DNA of 64,000 nt from Microbacterium sp. SSM24 (GTDB lineage Bacteria > Actinomycetota > Actinomycetes > Actinomycetales > Microbacteriaceae): contig NZ_JAPDNQ010000001.1 of the NCBI RefSeq assembly GCF_025989145.1, forward strand, positions 310,001-374,000. Direction: 5' to 3'. Of this stretch, positions 25,091-33,801 are shown one piece after another. Below the pieces are notes generated by a model that was given only the letters and a program-made list of their open reading frames with translations, made no database searches and was not told the DNA's origin. Numbering within the stretch: the stretch's first letter is position 1; every line of letters begins with the position of its first letter. The translations under genes were made by a program, and so were the position numbers.

Positions 25091-25678
25091 CTATTGAATT
25101 GTCAGCAAGCGATCCAATTTCGACAGGGTGCTATCTGTGCTGGCCGCGCCTTCCGCGTACGCCGAGATTAGGTCAGCTACGTCCAGAACAATCCCGACTG
25201 CCTCGTCGCTGTCGTCAAATCCCACGTTGAGGTCGATCGTCCAATCCTGCACGAACCGGAGCAGTTCAAGATCCCGTCCAAGTGCGTAAACCCTCACGTT
25301 CGCCAGCTTCTCGTTGAACGACACAAACCAGCGCGTGATCTCGTCGAGACTGTCTGGCCCGTCCCGAATGTGAATTCGAGCGATGAGGGCGGTAGCGACC
25401 ATCCCCCACCCTCGACGTAGCTCCCGAGAGGAGCGATCTTCGCGCTCGCGCTCGCGATCGAGGTGGGCTTCTCGACGTTCGAATTCTCTCTCTCGCTTAT
25501 CCTCCGCTCGCTCAGACTCTCGGAAACGTCGATCCTCTGTGCGCTCTGCATCGCGCGTGAGGCGATCGCGGCGGCGAAGATCGAGGGCGAACAGCCACGT
25601 ACCGATTGCACCAACCGCGGCGCCGGCGAGGGCGCCCCACATCGTTGCCCAAAAGGTTGCCCAAAAGTCCACGAGCAC
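25091..25678 (-). CDS. Membrane-anchored coiled-coil hypothetical protein
   Basis: 195 aa from a GTG at 25678 (another GTG and an ATG follow shortly after). An N-terminal membrane helix (about 5-32, WATFWATMWGALAGAAVGAIGTWLFAL) is followed by a long, very charged helix (about 33-90) dominated by Arg and Glu that is a likely coiled coil, and then a globular C-terminal half. Single-pass proteins of this layout with no known domain are frequent in defence islands and prophages, but the function here is unknown. Confidence 0.6.
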   Translation of the reverse strand: MLVDFWATFWATMWGALAGAAVGAIGTWLFALDLRRRDRLTRDAERTEDRRFRESERAEDKREREFERREAHLDREREREDRSSRELRRGWGMVATALIARIHIRDGPDSLDEITRWFVSFNEKLANVRVYALGRDLELLRFVQDWTIDLNVGFDDSDEAVGIVLDVADLISAYAEGAASTDSTLSKLDRLLTIQ

Positions 25679-25739
25679 ACGCTAGCGCCGGTGCTTCATC
25701 TCATCCGGGATGCGACGCGGCTCCAGGTCGGCGTCGAGG

Positions 25740-25853
25740 GCATTCAAGACCGTCCCCGGCCGCCACTTCCTCGTCGCATTCCGCCTCTACGGCACCGAAC
25801 ACGCCTTCTACGACCAAACCTGGAAACTCGACGACCTCATCAAGATCGACTGA
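25740..25853 (+). pseudogene. C-terminal remnant resembling DUF1214/DUF1254 proteins
   Basis: The frame ending at TGA 25853 reads VPGRHFLVAFRLYGTEHAFY then DQTWKLDDLIKID, which resembles the C-terminus of DUF1254/DUF1214 proteins (FRLYGP...DKTWKLPD). No start or N-terminal part precedes it; the upstream sequence is in other frames. It is a likely relic of a larger gene. The remainder of 25679-26010 holds nothing recognisable. Confidence 0.4.
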
Positions 25854-26010
25854 ACCAGACCCTCCCAAGTGAGCAGGAACGAACGCCACCCTCCCCCCAC
25901 CGGGCACGGCCCGTTTGAGGATCCCTATGCGGGCGGTGCTCGAACGACACACGCGCCCGCGGATCTCGGTGGCCGAGTGTGTTCGAGACCTGAGCAGATA
26001 CGTTTGTGCG

Positions 26011-26559
26011 ATGACTGCTTCGGATGCCTGGAGTCAGCCGACGGTTGTCATCGTCACTGGTTTGCCCGGCACGGGCAAGTCGACGATTGCGGATCGGCTT
26101 GCACAGAATGCGGGCGTTCCCGCGTTCTCTGGAGACTGGTTGCTCGGCGCGATCGCGCCCACGGGCGTTCTCGACGACGTTGATCGCGCAGTCACGATGC
26201 AGGTGTACGAGGGATTGTTCGAGGCGCTATTCCGTCGCCAGCTTATGCTGGGGCAATCCGCGATCCTTGACTGCCTGGCATCCGACCAACTTGTCGACCG
26301 GTGGTCTGCGGTGGCGGCACAGGCCGGCGGACGCGTCGTCACCGTCGAATGCGTCTGCTCCGACGAGCGGGTCCACAGGGCGCGGATCGAGGGCCGACAA
26401 CGGAACATTCCGGGGTGGCACGAGATCGACTGGGCACACGTCGAGTTCATGCGCCAGACCACCAAGCCGCTCACAGTACCTCGACTAACGCTCGACGCGA
26501 TCGATCCGATCGAAGCGAACCTGTCCTCACTCCTGAGCTACACGGGCTGCAACCGCTGA
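26011..26559 (+). CDS. P-loop kinase-like ATPase (AAA_33 / zeta-toxin-like)
   Basis: 182 aa starting MTASDAWSQP. Walker A is TGLPGTGKSTIADRLA (about 16-31) and a DxxL segment, ILDCLASDQLVDRWSAVA, follows in the middle. ECVCSDERVHRARIEGRQ resembles the arginine-containing lid of small nucleotide or antibiotic kinases. Such proteins phosphorylate small molecules or, in zeta toxins, UDP-sugars. No antitoxin-like ORF overlaps it, so a toxin role is not supported. Function beyond nucleotide binding is unknown. Confidence 0.75.
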   Translation: MTASDAWSQPTVVIVTGLPGTGKSTIADRLAQNAGVPAFSGDWLLGAIAPTGVLDDVDRAVTMQVYEGLFEALFRRQLMLGQSAILDCLASDQLVDRWSAVAAQAGGRVVTVECVCSDERVHRARIEGRQRNIPGWHEIDWAHVEFMRQTTKPLTVPRLTLDAIDPIEANLSSLLSYTGCNR

Positions 26560-26641
26560 AAGCTCATCTAGACGATCGGTCAGCGGGCGGTTTGCGCCAA
26601 GGGGCGATGAGGGCGGGCGGCGGGGCATCGGCGACGCGGAT

Positions 26642-27250
26642 TCAGAAAATGTGCGCTTCGCAGGTGGCAAGGAATGCCAGTCGACGACGCTTCAGCTCGC
26701 GGTAGACGGTGGCACGGGAGACGTTGAACAGCTCGGCGATCTCAGTCTGTGTGTACTCGCCCCGATCCTGGACGTCGAAGAGAAGCTTGCGCTGGGTCAT
26801 CGACAGCTTCGGCTGCTTGCCCTTCAAGTGGCCCTTCGCACGAGCCACCGCCATCCCTTCTCTGGTGCGCATGCTGATCAGGTCGCGTTCGAACTCCGCG
26901 ACCATGGCGAGCACGTTGAAAAGCAGCCTTCCGACCGGGTCTGTCGGGTCGTATCTGCTTCCGCCGAGACTGAGTGCGACGCCCTTCGTCGTGAGTTCGT
27001 CGGCGATGTCGCGTGCGTCCTTCACCGATCGGGCGAGCCGGTCGAGTTTGGTGACGACGAGGGTGTCGCCTTCTCGGACGGCGGCGAGTGCCTCGCGCAG
27101 TCCCGGCCTGGCCCGGTTGGTTCCGGTCAGCCCATGATCGACGTAGATGTTCGAATCGATGACCCCCAGTCGCAGTAACGCGTCGCGCTGCGAGGTGAGG
27201 TCTTGATCCGCCGTGGAGACCCTGGCATAGCCAACCTGTATTCCGTTCAT
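26642..27250 (-). CDS. Serine recombinase (Tn3-type resolvase/invertase)
   Basis: 202 aa starting MNGIQVGYARVSTADQDL, where Ser12 is the catalytic residue. The catalytic domain continues with LVVTKLDRLARSVKDARDIA and MVAEFERDLISMRTREGM. The C-terminal HTH is YTQTEIAELFNVSRATVYREL. It could resolve or invert DNA at paired res sites. No transposase, paired inverted repeats or res site were identified nearby, so it is probably a leftover from a mobile element that helped build the accessory region. Confidence 0.92.
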   Translation of the reverse strand: MNGIQVGYARVSTADQDLTSQRDALLRLGVIDSNIYVDHGLTGTNRARPGLREALAAVREGDTLVVTKLDRLARSVKDARDIADELTTKGVALSLGGSRYDPTDPVGRLLFNVLAMVAEFERDLISMRTREGMAVARAKGHLKGKQPKLSMTQRKLLFDVQDRGEYTQTEIAELFNVSRATVYRELKRRRLAFLATCEAHIF

Positions 27251-27389
27251 GCCGCCGACGGTGCCACCATCATCGCGGATACGCACCCAGGATGGATCCT
27301 CATGCGCGCCGTGCACGGATCAGAGAGGTCGGCGGGCGTCCTTGAGGCAGTCCTGTGCGAGTCCGTGGTGGGTTCGGCAGACTTATGCC

Positions 27390-27854
27390 ATGGCTCTCAC
27401 GCGGATGCGTATCGAAGCAGAGGTCCTCGTGCCGCAGGCTCTCACTGATGTGTGGGACTTCCTCAGCGATCCGAAGAACTCCGAGCTGTGGGACAAGAGC
27501 GTTGCGAGCATCGAACCCGTCGACACGCGGCCGGTCGGGCTGGGCTGGGAGGGTACAACGACGGCACCATCGGGCATGCGCCAGAGCTTCCGGATCAGCC
27601 GGTGGGAACCTCCGAAGGCGTTCGCGTTCCAGTTGCAGCAGTCGTCGATGTTCCGCGAGGCCGAGTTGAGCTTCCACCTCGAGCCGACCGCCGGCGAGGT
27701 CCTCATCCTTCATCGACTGGACCTGCAGTTGCGCAACGTACTGCTTTACCCGGTGCTGCGGCTCACTGCGAAGCGAGCGCTCGGCGCTGACCTTCAGTCC
27801 CTGAAGGACTGGCTGGCCAAGACCTATCCCTCCGGGAGAGAACAACGATCGTAG
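27390..27854 (+). CDS. SRPBCC-family (START-like) protein
   Basis: 154 aa starting MALTRMRIEAEVLV. The pattern VPQALTDVWDFLSDPKNSELWD is typical for polyketide-cyclase/dehydrase-type SRPBCC proteins, followed by GMRQSFRISRWEPPKAFAFQL as a beta strand pair and a C-terminal long helix LTAKRALGADLQSLKDWL. These bind hydrophobic ligands in a helix-grip cavity; the ligand is unknown. There is no good ribosome-binding site, so the message may be leaderless. Confidence 0.75.
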   Translation: MALTRMRIEAEVLVPQALTDVWDFLSDPKNSELWDKSVASIEPVDTRPVGLGWEGTTTAPSGMRQSFRISRWEPPKAFAFQLQQSSMFREAELSFHLEPTAGEVLILHRLDLQLRNVLLYPVLRLTAKRALGADLQSLKDWLAKTYPSGREQRS

Positions 27855-27926
27855 ATCGCAGGACCGCACGGATCGTCCACCGTGCTGCGGACTTCGTGTC
27901 ACGCGGGATGACGGTGTGAGGCACAT

Positions 27927-28553
27927 CTAGCGCAAGATGCCGCGTTCTCTGGCTGCCGAGACGGCTGCGGTTCGTGAGGTGACCGCGAGCTTGGTGAAGA
28001 TGTGGGCGAGGTGGGATTTGACGGTGGTCTCGCTGACGAAGAGCTCTGTTGCGATGTCGGTGTTCGAGTGGCCAGCTGCGACAAGCTTGAGTACTTGCAT
28101 CTCGCGACTGCTGAGGCTTGCTTGGGGGGCTCGCATGCGGTTCAGGAGTCGAGAGGCGATGACGGGAGCGAGGGCGCTTTCGCCGGCCGCGGCTGCTCGG
28201 ACTGCTGCTGCGAGCTCGTGGGGTGGAGCATCTTTGAGGAGGTACCCGCTGGCGCCGGCTTCAACGGCTCCCAGGATGTCGGCGTCGGAGTCGTAGTTGG
28301 TGAGCACGAGAACGTAGGGGGCTGCGTCGAGGGCGCGGATACGTCGTGTGGCGTCGGCTCCGGTCGTTGATGCTTGGGCGCCGAACTGGAGATCCATCAG
28401 TACGACGTCAGGATTGCTGTGTTCTGCCGCAGTGACCGCTTCATCTGGTGTGGCAGCTTCCGCGATGACGTCTATGTCTCCCTCGAGGGCGAAGAGAGCC
28501 ACGAGTCCCGCGCGGACGATGGGATGGTCGTCGGCGATGAGAAGCCGGATCAT
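27927..28553 (-). CDS. NarL/LuxR-family response regulator
   Basis: 208 aa. The receiver domain starts MIRLLIADDHPIVRAGLVAL with Asp pair 8-9 and the phospho-acceptor in PDVVLMDLQFG (about Asp54); the switch Lys is in GYLLKDAPP. The C-terminal LuxR HTH is LSSREMQVLKLVAAGHSNTDIATELFVSETTVKSHLAHIF. Its ATG overlaps the stop of the sensor kinase by four bases, so the two form a two-component system. The divergent ABC exporter genes are the probable regulon. Confidence 0.93.
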   Translation of the reverse strand: MIRLLIADDHPIVRAGLVALFALEGDIDVIAEAATPDEAVTAAEHSNPDVVLMDLQFGAQASTTGADATRRIRALDAAPYVLVLTNYDSDADILGAVEAGASGYLLKDAPPHELAAAVRAAAAGESALAPVIASRLLNRMRAPQASLSSREMQVLKLVAAGHSNTDIATELFVSETTVKSHLAHIFTKLAVTSRTAAVSAARERGILR

Positions 28554-29737
28554 GTGGGCTGCTCCAAGGTGAGCTCGATGGTCAGTTGTGTTCCTCCGCC
28601 GGGGTAGGTGTCGATGGTGAGGCTGCCACCGAGTTGTTCGGCGCGTTCGCGGATCGCCTGGAGCCCGAACGAATCTGAGTGCCCGCGCGATTCCACGGTC
28701 GCGAGGTGGGGATCGAAGCCTTCTCCGTCGTCGGCAATGGTGAACTGCAGTCGCTCGTGATCGGCGGCGAGGGTGATGGTCGCGGTGGTGGCATGCGCGT
28801 GCTGGATGACGTTGGCGATGGCCCCCTGCGCGATTCGCAGGAGCGCCGTTTGGACGTGCATGGGTAGATCGAGTTTGTCGGATACCCGCACGTTGACCTG
28901 AAGTCCTTGCGCTGCCCATCGAGTGTTGGCGAGTCTCCGCAGTGCCCCGCCGAGTCCGCGGTCGTCAAGGTCGGGCGGGGTGAGTTCGCGGATGAACCGG
29001 CGTGCATCGGCAAGATTGTTGGCTGCAGTTTCGCGTGCGAGGCGGATGTGTTCGGCACCAGGTCGATCAGGGTCGGCTTTTTCGGCGGCGTGAAGGAGCA
29101 TCTGGATGCTGGAGAGGCCCTGCGCGACGGTGTCGTGGATTTCGCGGGCTAGCCGGGCGCGTTCGGCGAGGACTCCGGATTCGTGTTCGGTTGCGGCGAG
29201 CTGTCCTCGGGTCGCGAGCAGTTCGCGCATGAGGGTCTCGCGTTGTTCCGCCTCGCGGGCAAGAGCCTGGTAGCCGAGACCGATCAGGAGGGCGACTCCT
29301 GCCCCGATCAGTGGGCCGACGACTCCCGCGAGACTCCATCCGTTATGGATGCCGAGCGCACAGATCGCGGTCACGGTAGCGAGCACGATCGCTGCAGCGC
29401 CCCACCAGGGGCCGAGGAGGTGGAGGTAGAGGAAGAACAGGGGGAAGACGAGGTACGCGGCTTCGGGAGTCAGCCACAAGAGGACCACCCACTCGAGCGT
29501 GAGCGCCGCCAACCAGAGCAGGCGCACGGCGTGGGCATTCTGACCTGTGGTCCTGGCCTTTATCGCCCCGACCCCGTATGTGGCGATCATCCCCAGCGTG
29601 AGGACGATAGCGGCGACGCTGTTCTCCGTGGGTGAGATCACTGCACGGACGATGACCAGAACGGCGAGAGCAGCGAAAAGTACATGCAGTCCGGTGCGCA
29701 GACCCACGAATACGGGGGTGAGCGCAGTGTGGGGCAT
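28550..29737 (-). CDS. Two-component sensor histidine kinase (HisKA_3 type)
   Basis: About 395 aa from the ATG at 29737, which has AGGA eight bases upstream; longer forms start at 29755 or 29800. The N-terminal part has five or six membrane helices (to about residue 170), then a coiled coil, the dimerisation/phosphorylation motif ERARLAREIHDTVAQGLSSI with the phosphorylated His, and the ATPase domain with RIAQGAIANVIQHAHA and DDGEGFDP. Without a periplasmic domain it resembles sensors of membrane stress or peptide antibiotics. Confidence 0.9.
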   Translation of the reverse strand: MPHTALTPVFVGLRTGLHVLFAALAVLVIVRAVISPTENSVAAIVLTLGMIATYGVGAIKARTTGQNAHAVRLLWLAALTLEWVVLLWLTPEAAYLVFPLFFLYLHLLGPWWGAAAIVLATVTAICALGIHNGWSLAGVVGPLIGAGVALLIGLGYQALAREAEQRETLMRELLATRGQLAATEHESGVLAERARLAREIHDTVAQGLSSIQMLLHAAEKADPDRPGAEHIRLARETAANNLADARRFIRELTPPDLDDRGLGGALRRLANTRWAAQGLQVNVRVSDKLDLPMHVQTALLRIAQGAIANVIQHAHATTATITLAADHERLQFTIADDGEGFDPHLATVESRGHSDSFGLQAIRERAEQLGGSLTIDTYPGGGTQLTIELTLEQPT

Positions 29738-29900
29738 GGACCGAATCCTACGCATCGACAGGGCGACGGCATCGTCCGAAAGGATGACTTCCCCAGCCAC
29801 CCTTCAGTCGGCAAAGCCTGTGCGGGCGGGCGATGAGATGGCAGGTCAAGAAAGGAAAAGTGGTACGGGTCCCCAGCTCGGGTGACAGGAAAGGAATCTC

Positions 29901-30971
29901 ATGTTCGTCGCGCTCCGCGACCTACGCTTCGCCCGCGGCCGATTCGTCTTGATCGGGTCGGTCGTTGCCCTCATCACCGTTCTCGTCGGGTTCCTCAGCG
30001 GCCTCACCGGCGGCCTTGCCACCCAGAACATCTCCGCCGTCCTGTCCATCCCGGCAGATCGAGTCGTCTTCTCTGCGCCCACCACGGACGGCGCGGCCGC
30101 AAGCTTCTCCGACTCCACCATCACAGAACAGCAGACCACCGCCTGGGACACCGCGGCCGGCGTCACCTCGACGGAACCGCTCGGGATCAGTCAGACCCGG
30201 GCAGAGGCCGGCGACGTCCGCATCGCGATCGCCATCTTCGGGGTGCAGCCCGGCTTCAACACCACCGCACCCTCCCAGGACGGCCGGGTGAGTCTCTCCG
30301 CTCCCGCAGCCAAGGACCTCGATGTGGCCACTGGTGACGACGTGACGATCGCCGGGACCACATACACCGTCGAAACTATCGCTGGCGACGCCTGGTACAG
30401 CCACACCCCCGTCGTGGAGATGACCCTCGCCGACTGGCAGGCCTACTCGGCAGCCACTGGCAACCCCGACGCGTACGCGACGGTTCTCGCTGTCACGGGG
30501 GCACCGGACTGGGAAACCACAGACACCGCGAACTCCACCGTCTCTCAAACCATCCTCGGGTCATTGACCGCGCTCAGCGCGTTCCGCTCCGAGATCGGAT
30601 CCCTCCTGCTGATGGTCACCATGCTGTTCGGGATCTCCGGCCTCGTCATCGGCGCCTTCTTCACCGTCTGGACCATGCAACGAAAGGGCGACATCGCCGT
30701 GCTCAAGGCACTCGGCGCCAGCACCTCCTCGCTGGTCCGGGACGCTCTGGGCCAGGCGCTGATCGTCCTGGTCCTGGGGATCGGCACCGGGTTGGGACTG
30801 GTCACCCTCTTCGGCACCCTCGCCGGTACCGCCCTGCCGTTTCTCCTAAGCCCCCTCACGACACTGCTGCCCGGCGCGATCATGATCACGCTCGGCCTCG
30901 CTGGCGCCGCATTCGCGCTCCGTTCCGTGACCTCCGCCGACCCCCTCACCGCCCTCGGGAGCAACCGATGA
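29901..30971 (+). CDS. ABC transporter permease (MacB/FtsX-like)
   Basis: 356 aa from an ATG with AAAGGAA five bases upstream. One N-terminal membrane helix (about 14-36), an extracytoplasmic domain of some 180 residues, and three C-terminal helices (about 230-260, 285-310, 320-345) give the FtsX/MacB topology. TVWTMQRKGDIAVLKALGAS is the typical coupling loop. It pairs with the ATPase that overlaps by four bases and is divergent from the two-component genes, suggesting an inducible exporter of lipophilic or peptide compounds. Confidence 0.9.
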   Translation: MFVALRDLRFARGRFVLIGSVVALITVLVGFLSGLTGGLATQNISAVLSIPADRVVFSAPTTDGAAASFSDSTITEQQTTAWDTAAGVTSTEPLGISQTRAEAGDVRIAIAIFGVQPGFNTTAPSQDGRVSLSAPAAKDLDVATGDDVTIAGTTYTVETIAGDAWYSHTPVVEMTLADWQAYSAATGNPDAYATVLAVTGAPDWETTDTANSTVSQTILGSLTALSAFRSEIGSLLLMVTMLFGISGLVIGAFFTVWTMQRKGDIAVLKALGASTSSLVRDALGQALIVLVLGIGTGLGLVTLFGTLAGTALPFLLSPLTTLLPGAIMITLGLAGAAFALRSVTSADPLTALGSNR

Positions 30972-31663
30972 TCCGCCTCGACAACATCACCCTCACCTTC
31001 CCAGACGGCGACAATCGCATCACCGCCGTCAACCAGGTGAGCCTCACCGCTCACCCGGGAACCGTTACCGCCATCACCGGCCCGAGCGGCTCGGGGAAGT
31101 CCAGCCTCCTCGCCGTCGCCGCGACCCTCATCCGCCCCGACACCGGACAGGTCATCATCGACGACGTCGATGCCACCCGCCTCACTCCCGGCGAAGCGAC
31201 AGAGACCCGCCGAACCAAGATCGGCATCGTCTTCCAGCAGTCCAACCTCATCTCGTCCCTGACCGCGCTCGAGCAGCTGTCGGTCATGAACGAGCTCGGC
31301 GCACGCCACTCCCGCCGAAACCGAGGCAATGCGACCAAACGCGCCGAGACGCTCCTGGATGCGGTGGGACTCGCCGACCACCGAGACAAACGACCCCACC
31401 AGCTCTCCGGAGGTCAACGCCAGCGAGTGAACATCGCCCGTGCCCTCATGAACGACCCCAGCGTGCTCCTGGTCGACGAACCGACCAGCGCACTCGACCA
31501 GGAACGCGGCGCCAGCATCATCCAGCTCATCGTCCGCCTGACCGACCAGCTGAACACCTCGACGCTGCTCGTCACCCACGACCTCGTCCACCTGCCCCGG
31601 ATGCACGGCGTCGTCAACCTCGTCGACGGCGCACTCGTCGACACCGTCTCTGCCGCCGCGTAA
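30968..31663 (+). CDS. ABC transporter ATPase (MacB/LolD-like)
   Basis: 231 aa, ATGA overlap with the permease. Walker A is GPSGSGKSS, the Q-loop is IVFQQSNLISSLTALEQL, the signature is LSGGQRQRVNIARAL, Walker B is VLLVDEPTSALD and the switch His is in LLVTHDLVHLP. The LolD/MacB type of signature matches the FtsX-like partner. It energises export by a mechanotransmission mechanism typical for this class. Confidence 0.93.
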   Translation: MIRLDNITLTFPDGDNRITAVNQVSLTAHPGTVTAITGPSGSGKSSLLAVAATLIRPDTGQVIIDDVDATRLTPGEATETRRTKIGIVFQQSNLISSLTALEQLSVMNELGARHSRRNRGNATKRAETLLDAVGLADHRDKRPHQLSGGQRQRVNIARALMNDPSVLLVDEPTSALDQERGASIIQLIVRLTDQLNTSTLLVTHDLVHLPRMHGVVNLVDGALVDTVSAAA

Positions 31664-31764
31664 CGGATCGGCGGTGAGGTTCCCCGAGAAGTTCGGCTTC
31701 AAGTCAGTAGGTGAGCTGCCGGCGAGCCAGGACCGTCGCGTCGCTCAGCGGATGCAGCAACCGC

Positions 31765-32910
31765 TCAGCCGGCGCCCCGGAGCCGCTCGGCCTGGCGCAG
31801 CAGGTGCTGCTGCTCGAGGACGCTGGTCGCCCGGCGCGCCGCTTCCGCGTACTCGGATGCCGCGGCATCCGTCTCTCCCGCCCGTTCGTGCATATACGCG
31901 AGCGCGGCGTGAAATCTCGGCACATCGACGTCCACCGCGGCGAGCGCTGCAAGACCGGCTTGCGGACCGTCCGCCTCTCCGACAGCGACCGCGCGACCGA
32001 GGCGGATGACGGGCGAGTCGCCGAGGCGGAGGAGCTCGTCGTACCACTCGACGATCTGCACCCAGTCGGTCTCCGAAGCGCTCGACGCATCCGCATGCAG
32101 CGCGGCGATCGCAGCCTGCGCCTGATACTGGCCCAGTGCGTCGCGGGCCAGTGCCTCCTGCAGGATGTCGACGCCCTCCGCGATCGCCGCGGTGTCCCAC
32201 AGGGCGCGGTCCTGCTCGGCGAGCGGAATGAGCCGGCCGCCGACCACTCGAGCCGGTCGCCGCGCGTGGTGGAGGAGCATGAGCGCCAGAAGGCCGCGGA
32301 CCTCGGGCTCGTCGGTCAGCACGGCGAGCTGTCGCGTCAGGCGGATCGCTTCGGCGGCGAGGTCGATCTCGCCCGAGTAGCCCTCGTTGAACAGCAGGTA
32401 GAGCACGCGCAGCACTCGGGACAGGTCGCCGCGCTGGTCCAGCGGGATTCCGGCGAGCCGCTGCTTCGCGCGACTGATCCGCTGTGCCATCGTCGCCTCC
32501 GGCACCAGGAAAGCATCGGCGATCTGGCGGGTCGTCAGCCCGGCGACCGCGCGCAGCGTGAGGGCGATCGAGGATGTCGCGGTCAGTATGGGGTTCGTGC
32601 ACAGGAAGTACAGCGCGAGCGTGTCGTCGCGCTGAGGCACCGGGCCGACCTCCGGCTCGGTCGCGAGGCGCTCCTCGCGCGTGGCGCGGGCCGCGTCGCC
32701 GCGCACCTGGTCCAGGAACGCCCGCCATGCGACGGTGATCAGCCAGGCCCGGATGTCTCGGACCTCGTCGAGGTCCGCTCGCTCGAGCGCTCGCACGAGA
32801 GCGGTCTGGACGGCATCCTCGGCCGACGCGAAATCAGCGCCGCGCCGGACGAGGATGCCGGTGACCTCGGGGATCGCGCGGCGCAGGGCCGTGGCGTCCG
32901 AGATCGTCAT
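31765..32910 (-). CDS. ECF RNA polymerase sigma factor with DUF6596/TPR-like C-terminus
   Basis: 381 aa starting MTISDATALRRAIPEV. The sigma region 2 (FASAEDAVQTALVRALERAD, IRAWLITVAWRAFLDQVR) and region 4 (VAGLTTRQIADAFLVPEATMAQRISRAKQRL) are followed by the long helical domain found only in this ECF subgroup (LYLLFNEGYSG, LTRQLAVLTDEPEVRGLLALML, YQAQAAIAALHA). There is no anti-sigma factor; the upstream YCII gene overlaps by four bases, the standard partner of this subgroup. The role of the long domain is thought regulatory. Confidence 0.9.
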   Translation of the reverse strand: MTISDATALRRAIPEVTGILVRRGADFASAEDAVQTALVRALERADLDEVRDIRAWLITVAWRAFLDQVRGDAARATREERLATEPEVGPVPQRDDTLALYFLCTNPILTATSSIALTLRAVAGLTTRQIADAFLVPEATMAQRISRAKQRLAGIPLDQRGDLSRVLRVLYLLFNEGYSGEIDLAAEAIRLTRQLAVLTDEPEVRGLLALMLLHHARRPARVVGGRLIPLAEQDRALWDTAAIAEGVDILQEALARDALGQYQAQAAIAALHADASSASETDWVQIVEWYDELLRLGDSPVIRLGRAVAVGEADGPQAGLAALAAVDVDVPRFHAALAYMHERAGETDAAASEYAEAARRATSVLEQQHLLRQAERLRGAG

Positions 32911-33314
32911 CCCGCGTCTGCCGGGGGCGCGCTCATCACCTCGCGCAGCTCGAGCCACTCGCCCAGCGGCGTGCCGCCGGCCCACGGCGCCGCGGACAGC
33001 TCCGAGGCGAGCTCGAGCGCCCGATCGTACGAGTCGACCTCGATCAGCATCCACCCCGCGATGAGATCCTTCGTCTCGGCGAATGGGCCGTCGACGACCG
33101 GCGGGCGTCCCTCCCCATCGAAGCGCACCCACGCGCCGCCCATCGCGAGTCCCTCCGAAGAGACGAGCTCCCCGGACTCGAGGAGGCGTCGCTCCATGTC
33201 CCCCATGTACTGGATGTGCGCAGCCCACTCGTCCGGCGTGAGCTGGTCCATCGGAACCGAGTTCACGGCGGGGCGACCCCCTCGGTAGTGCTTCAGCATC
33301 AGGTACTTCGGCAT
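32907..33314 (-). CDS. YCII (DGPF) domain protein
   Basis: 135 aa starting MPKYLMLKHYRGG. The YCII-related fold shows MDQLTPDEWAAHIQYMGDME, the DGPF motif in VVDGPFAETKDLIAGWMLIEV, and GEWLELREVM. The gene overlaps the downstream ECF sigma gene by four bases, a widespread pairing. YCII proteins are small ferredoxin-like enzymes or ligand-binding partners; the substrate is unknown. Confidence 0.9.
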   Translation of the reverse strand: MPKYLMLKHYRGGRPAVNSVPMDQLTPDEWAAHIQYMGDMERRLLESGELVSSEGLAMGGAWVRFDGEGRPPVVDGPFAETKDLIAGWMLIEVDSYDRALELASELSAAPWAGGTPLGEWLELREVMSAPPADAG

Positions 33315-33801
33315 GTCAGCCTCCCGTTCGTGCGGCCCATTCTGGCCGCTTCACAATGGAGACGGAACCGAACCCGCGTTCTCGACATCCGCCGGCGAAC
33401 AATTTCTGTCGGATATCGGGACTGGCCGACAACAGCGCCGTGTCGGACTGCGACGGCAACGAGTAGATGGGCTCAGGGCGCGAACTCGTGAAAGCTCGGG
33501 ACCACGGCGAGCCCTACCTCGGCCGCATACACAGCGACCTCTTTCACCAGTTCGTCTCCCGCCGCGATCCACGCTCGGCCCACCGCCGGATCTGACCAGC
33601 GCACCTCGTGCCTATCTGCGGGACGAGATCGACGTTCCCAAAAGGGTGTCCAAGAGGCAGCTTCCATCCCCAACTGCACGCATGATCGTTAAGAACCGAG
33701 GCCGCGCCATTCCCCGGCCTTGCCCTCGCGAGGAGCGTCGTCGGGCCAATCACTCGAGGCGCTGCCCGAGCGGCTTGAACCGCTGCGACCGTCCGGAGCA
33801 C
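33315..33801. other. 487-bp gap at the right edge of the accessory region
   Basis: A minus-strand frame ending near 33473 (RWSDPAVGRAWIAAGDELVK to SFHEFAP) has some coding character but no start signal or family; it may be a gene remnant. Otherwise no tRNA duplicate, inverted repeat or transposon end was seen. The intact alkylation-repair gene begins right after it. Confidence 0.35.

Noticed and set aside
26011..26559. Zeta-type toxin-antitoxin pair
   Set aside because: There is no overlapping antitoxin gene, and the conserved zeta substrate-binding motifs are not convincing.
16608..33801. tRNA-Lys attachment site duplicated at the right end
   Set aside because: No copy of the T-arm or acceptor 3' end was found near 33 kb and there is no tyrosine integrase.
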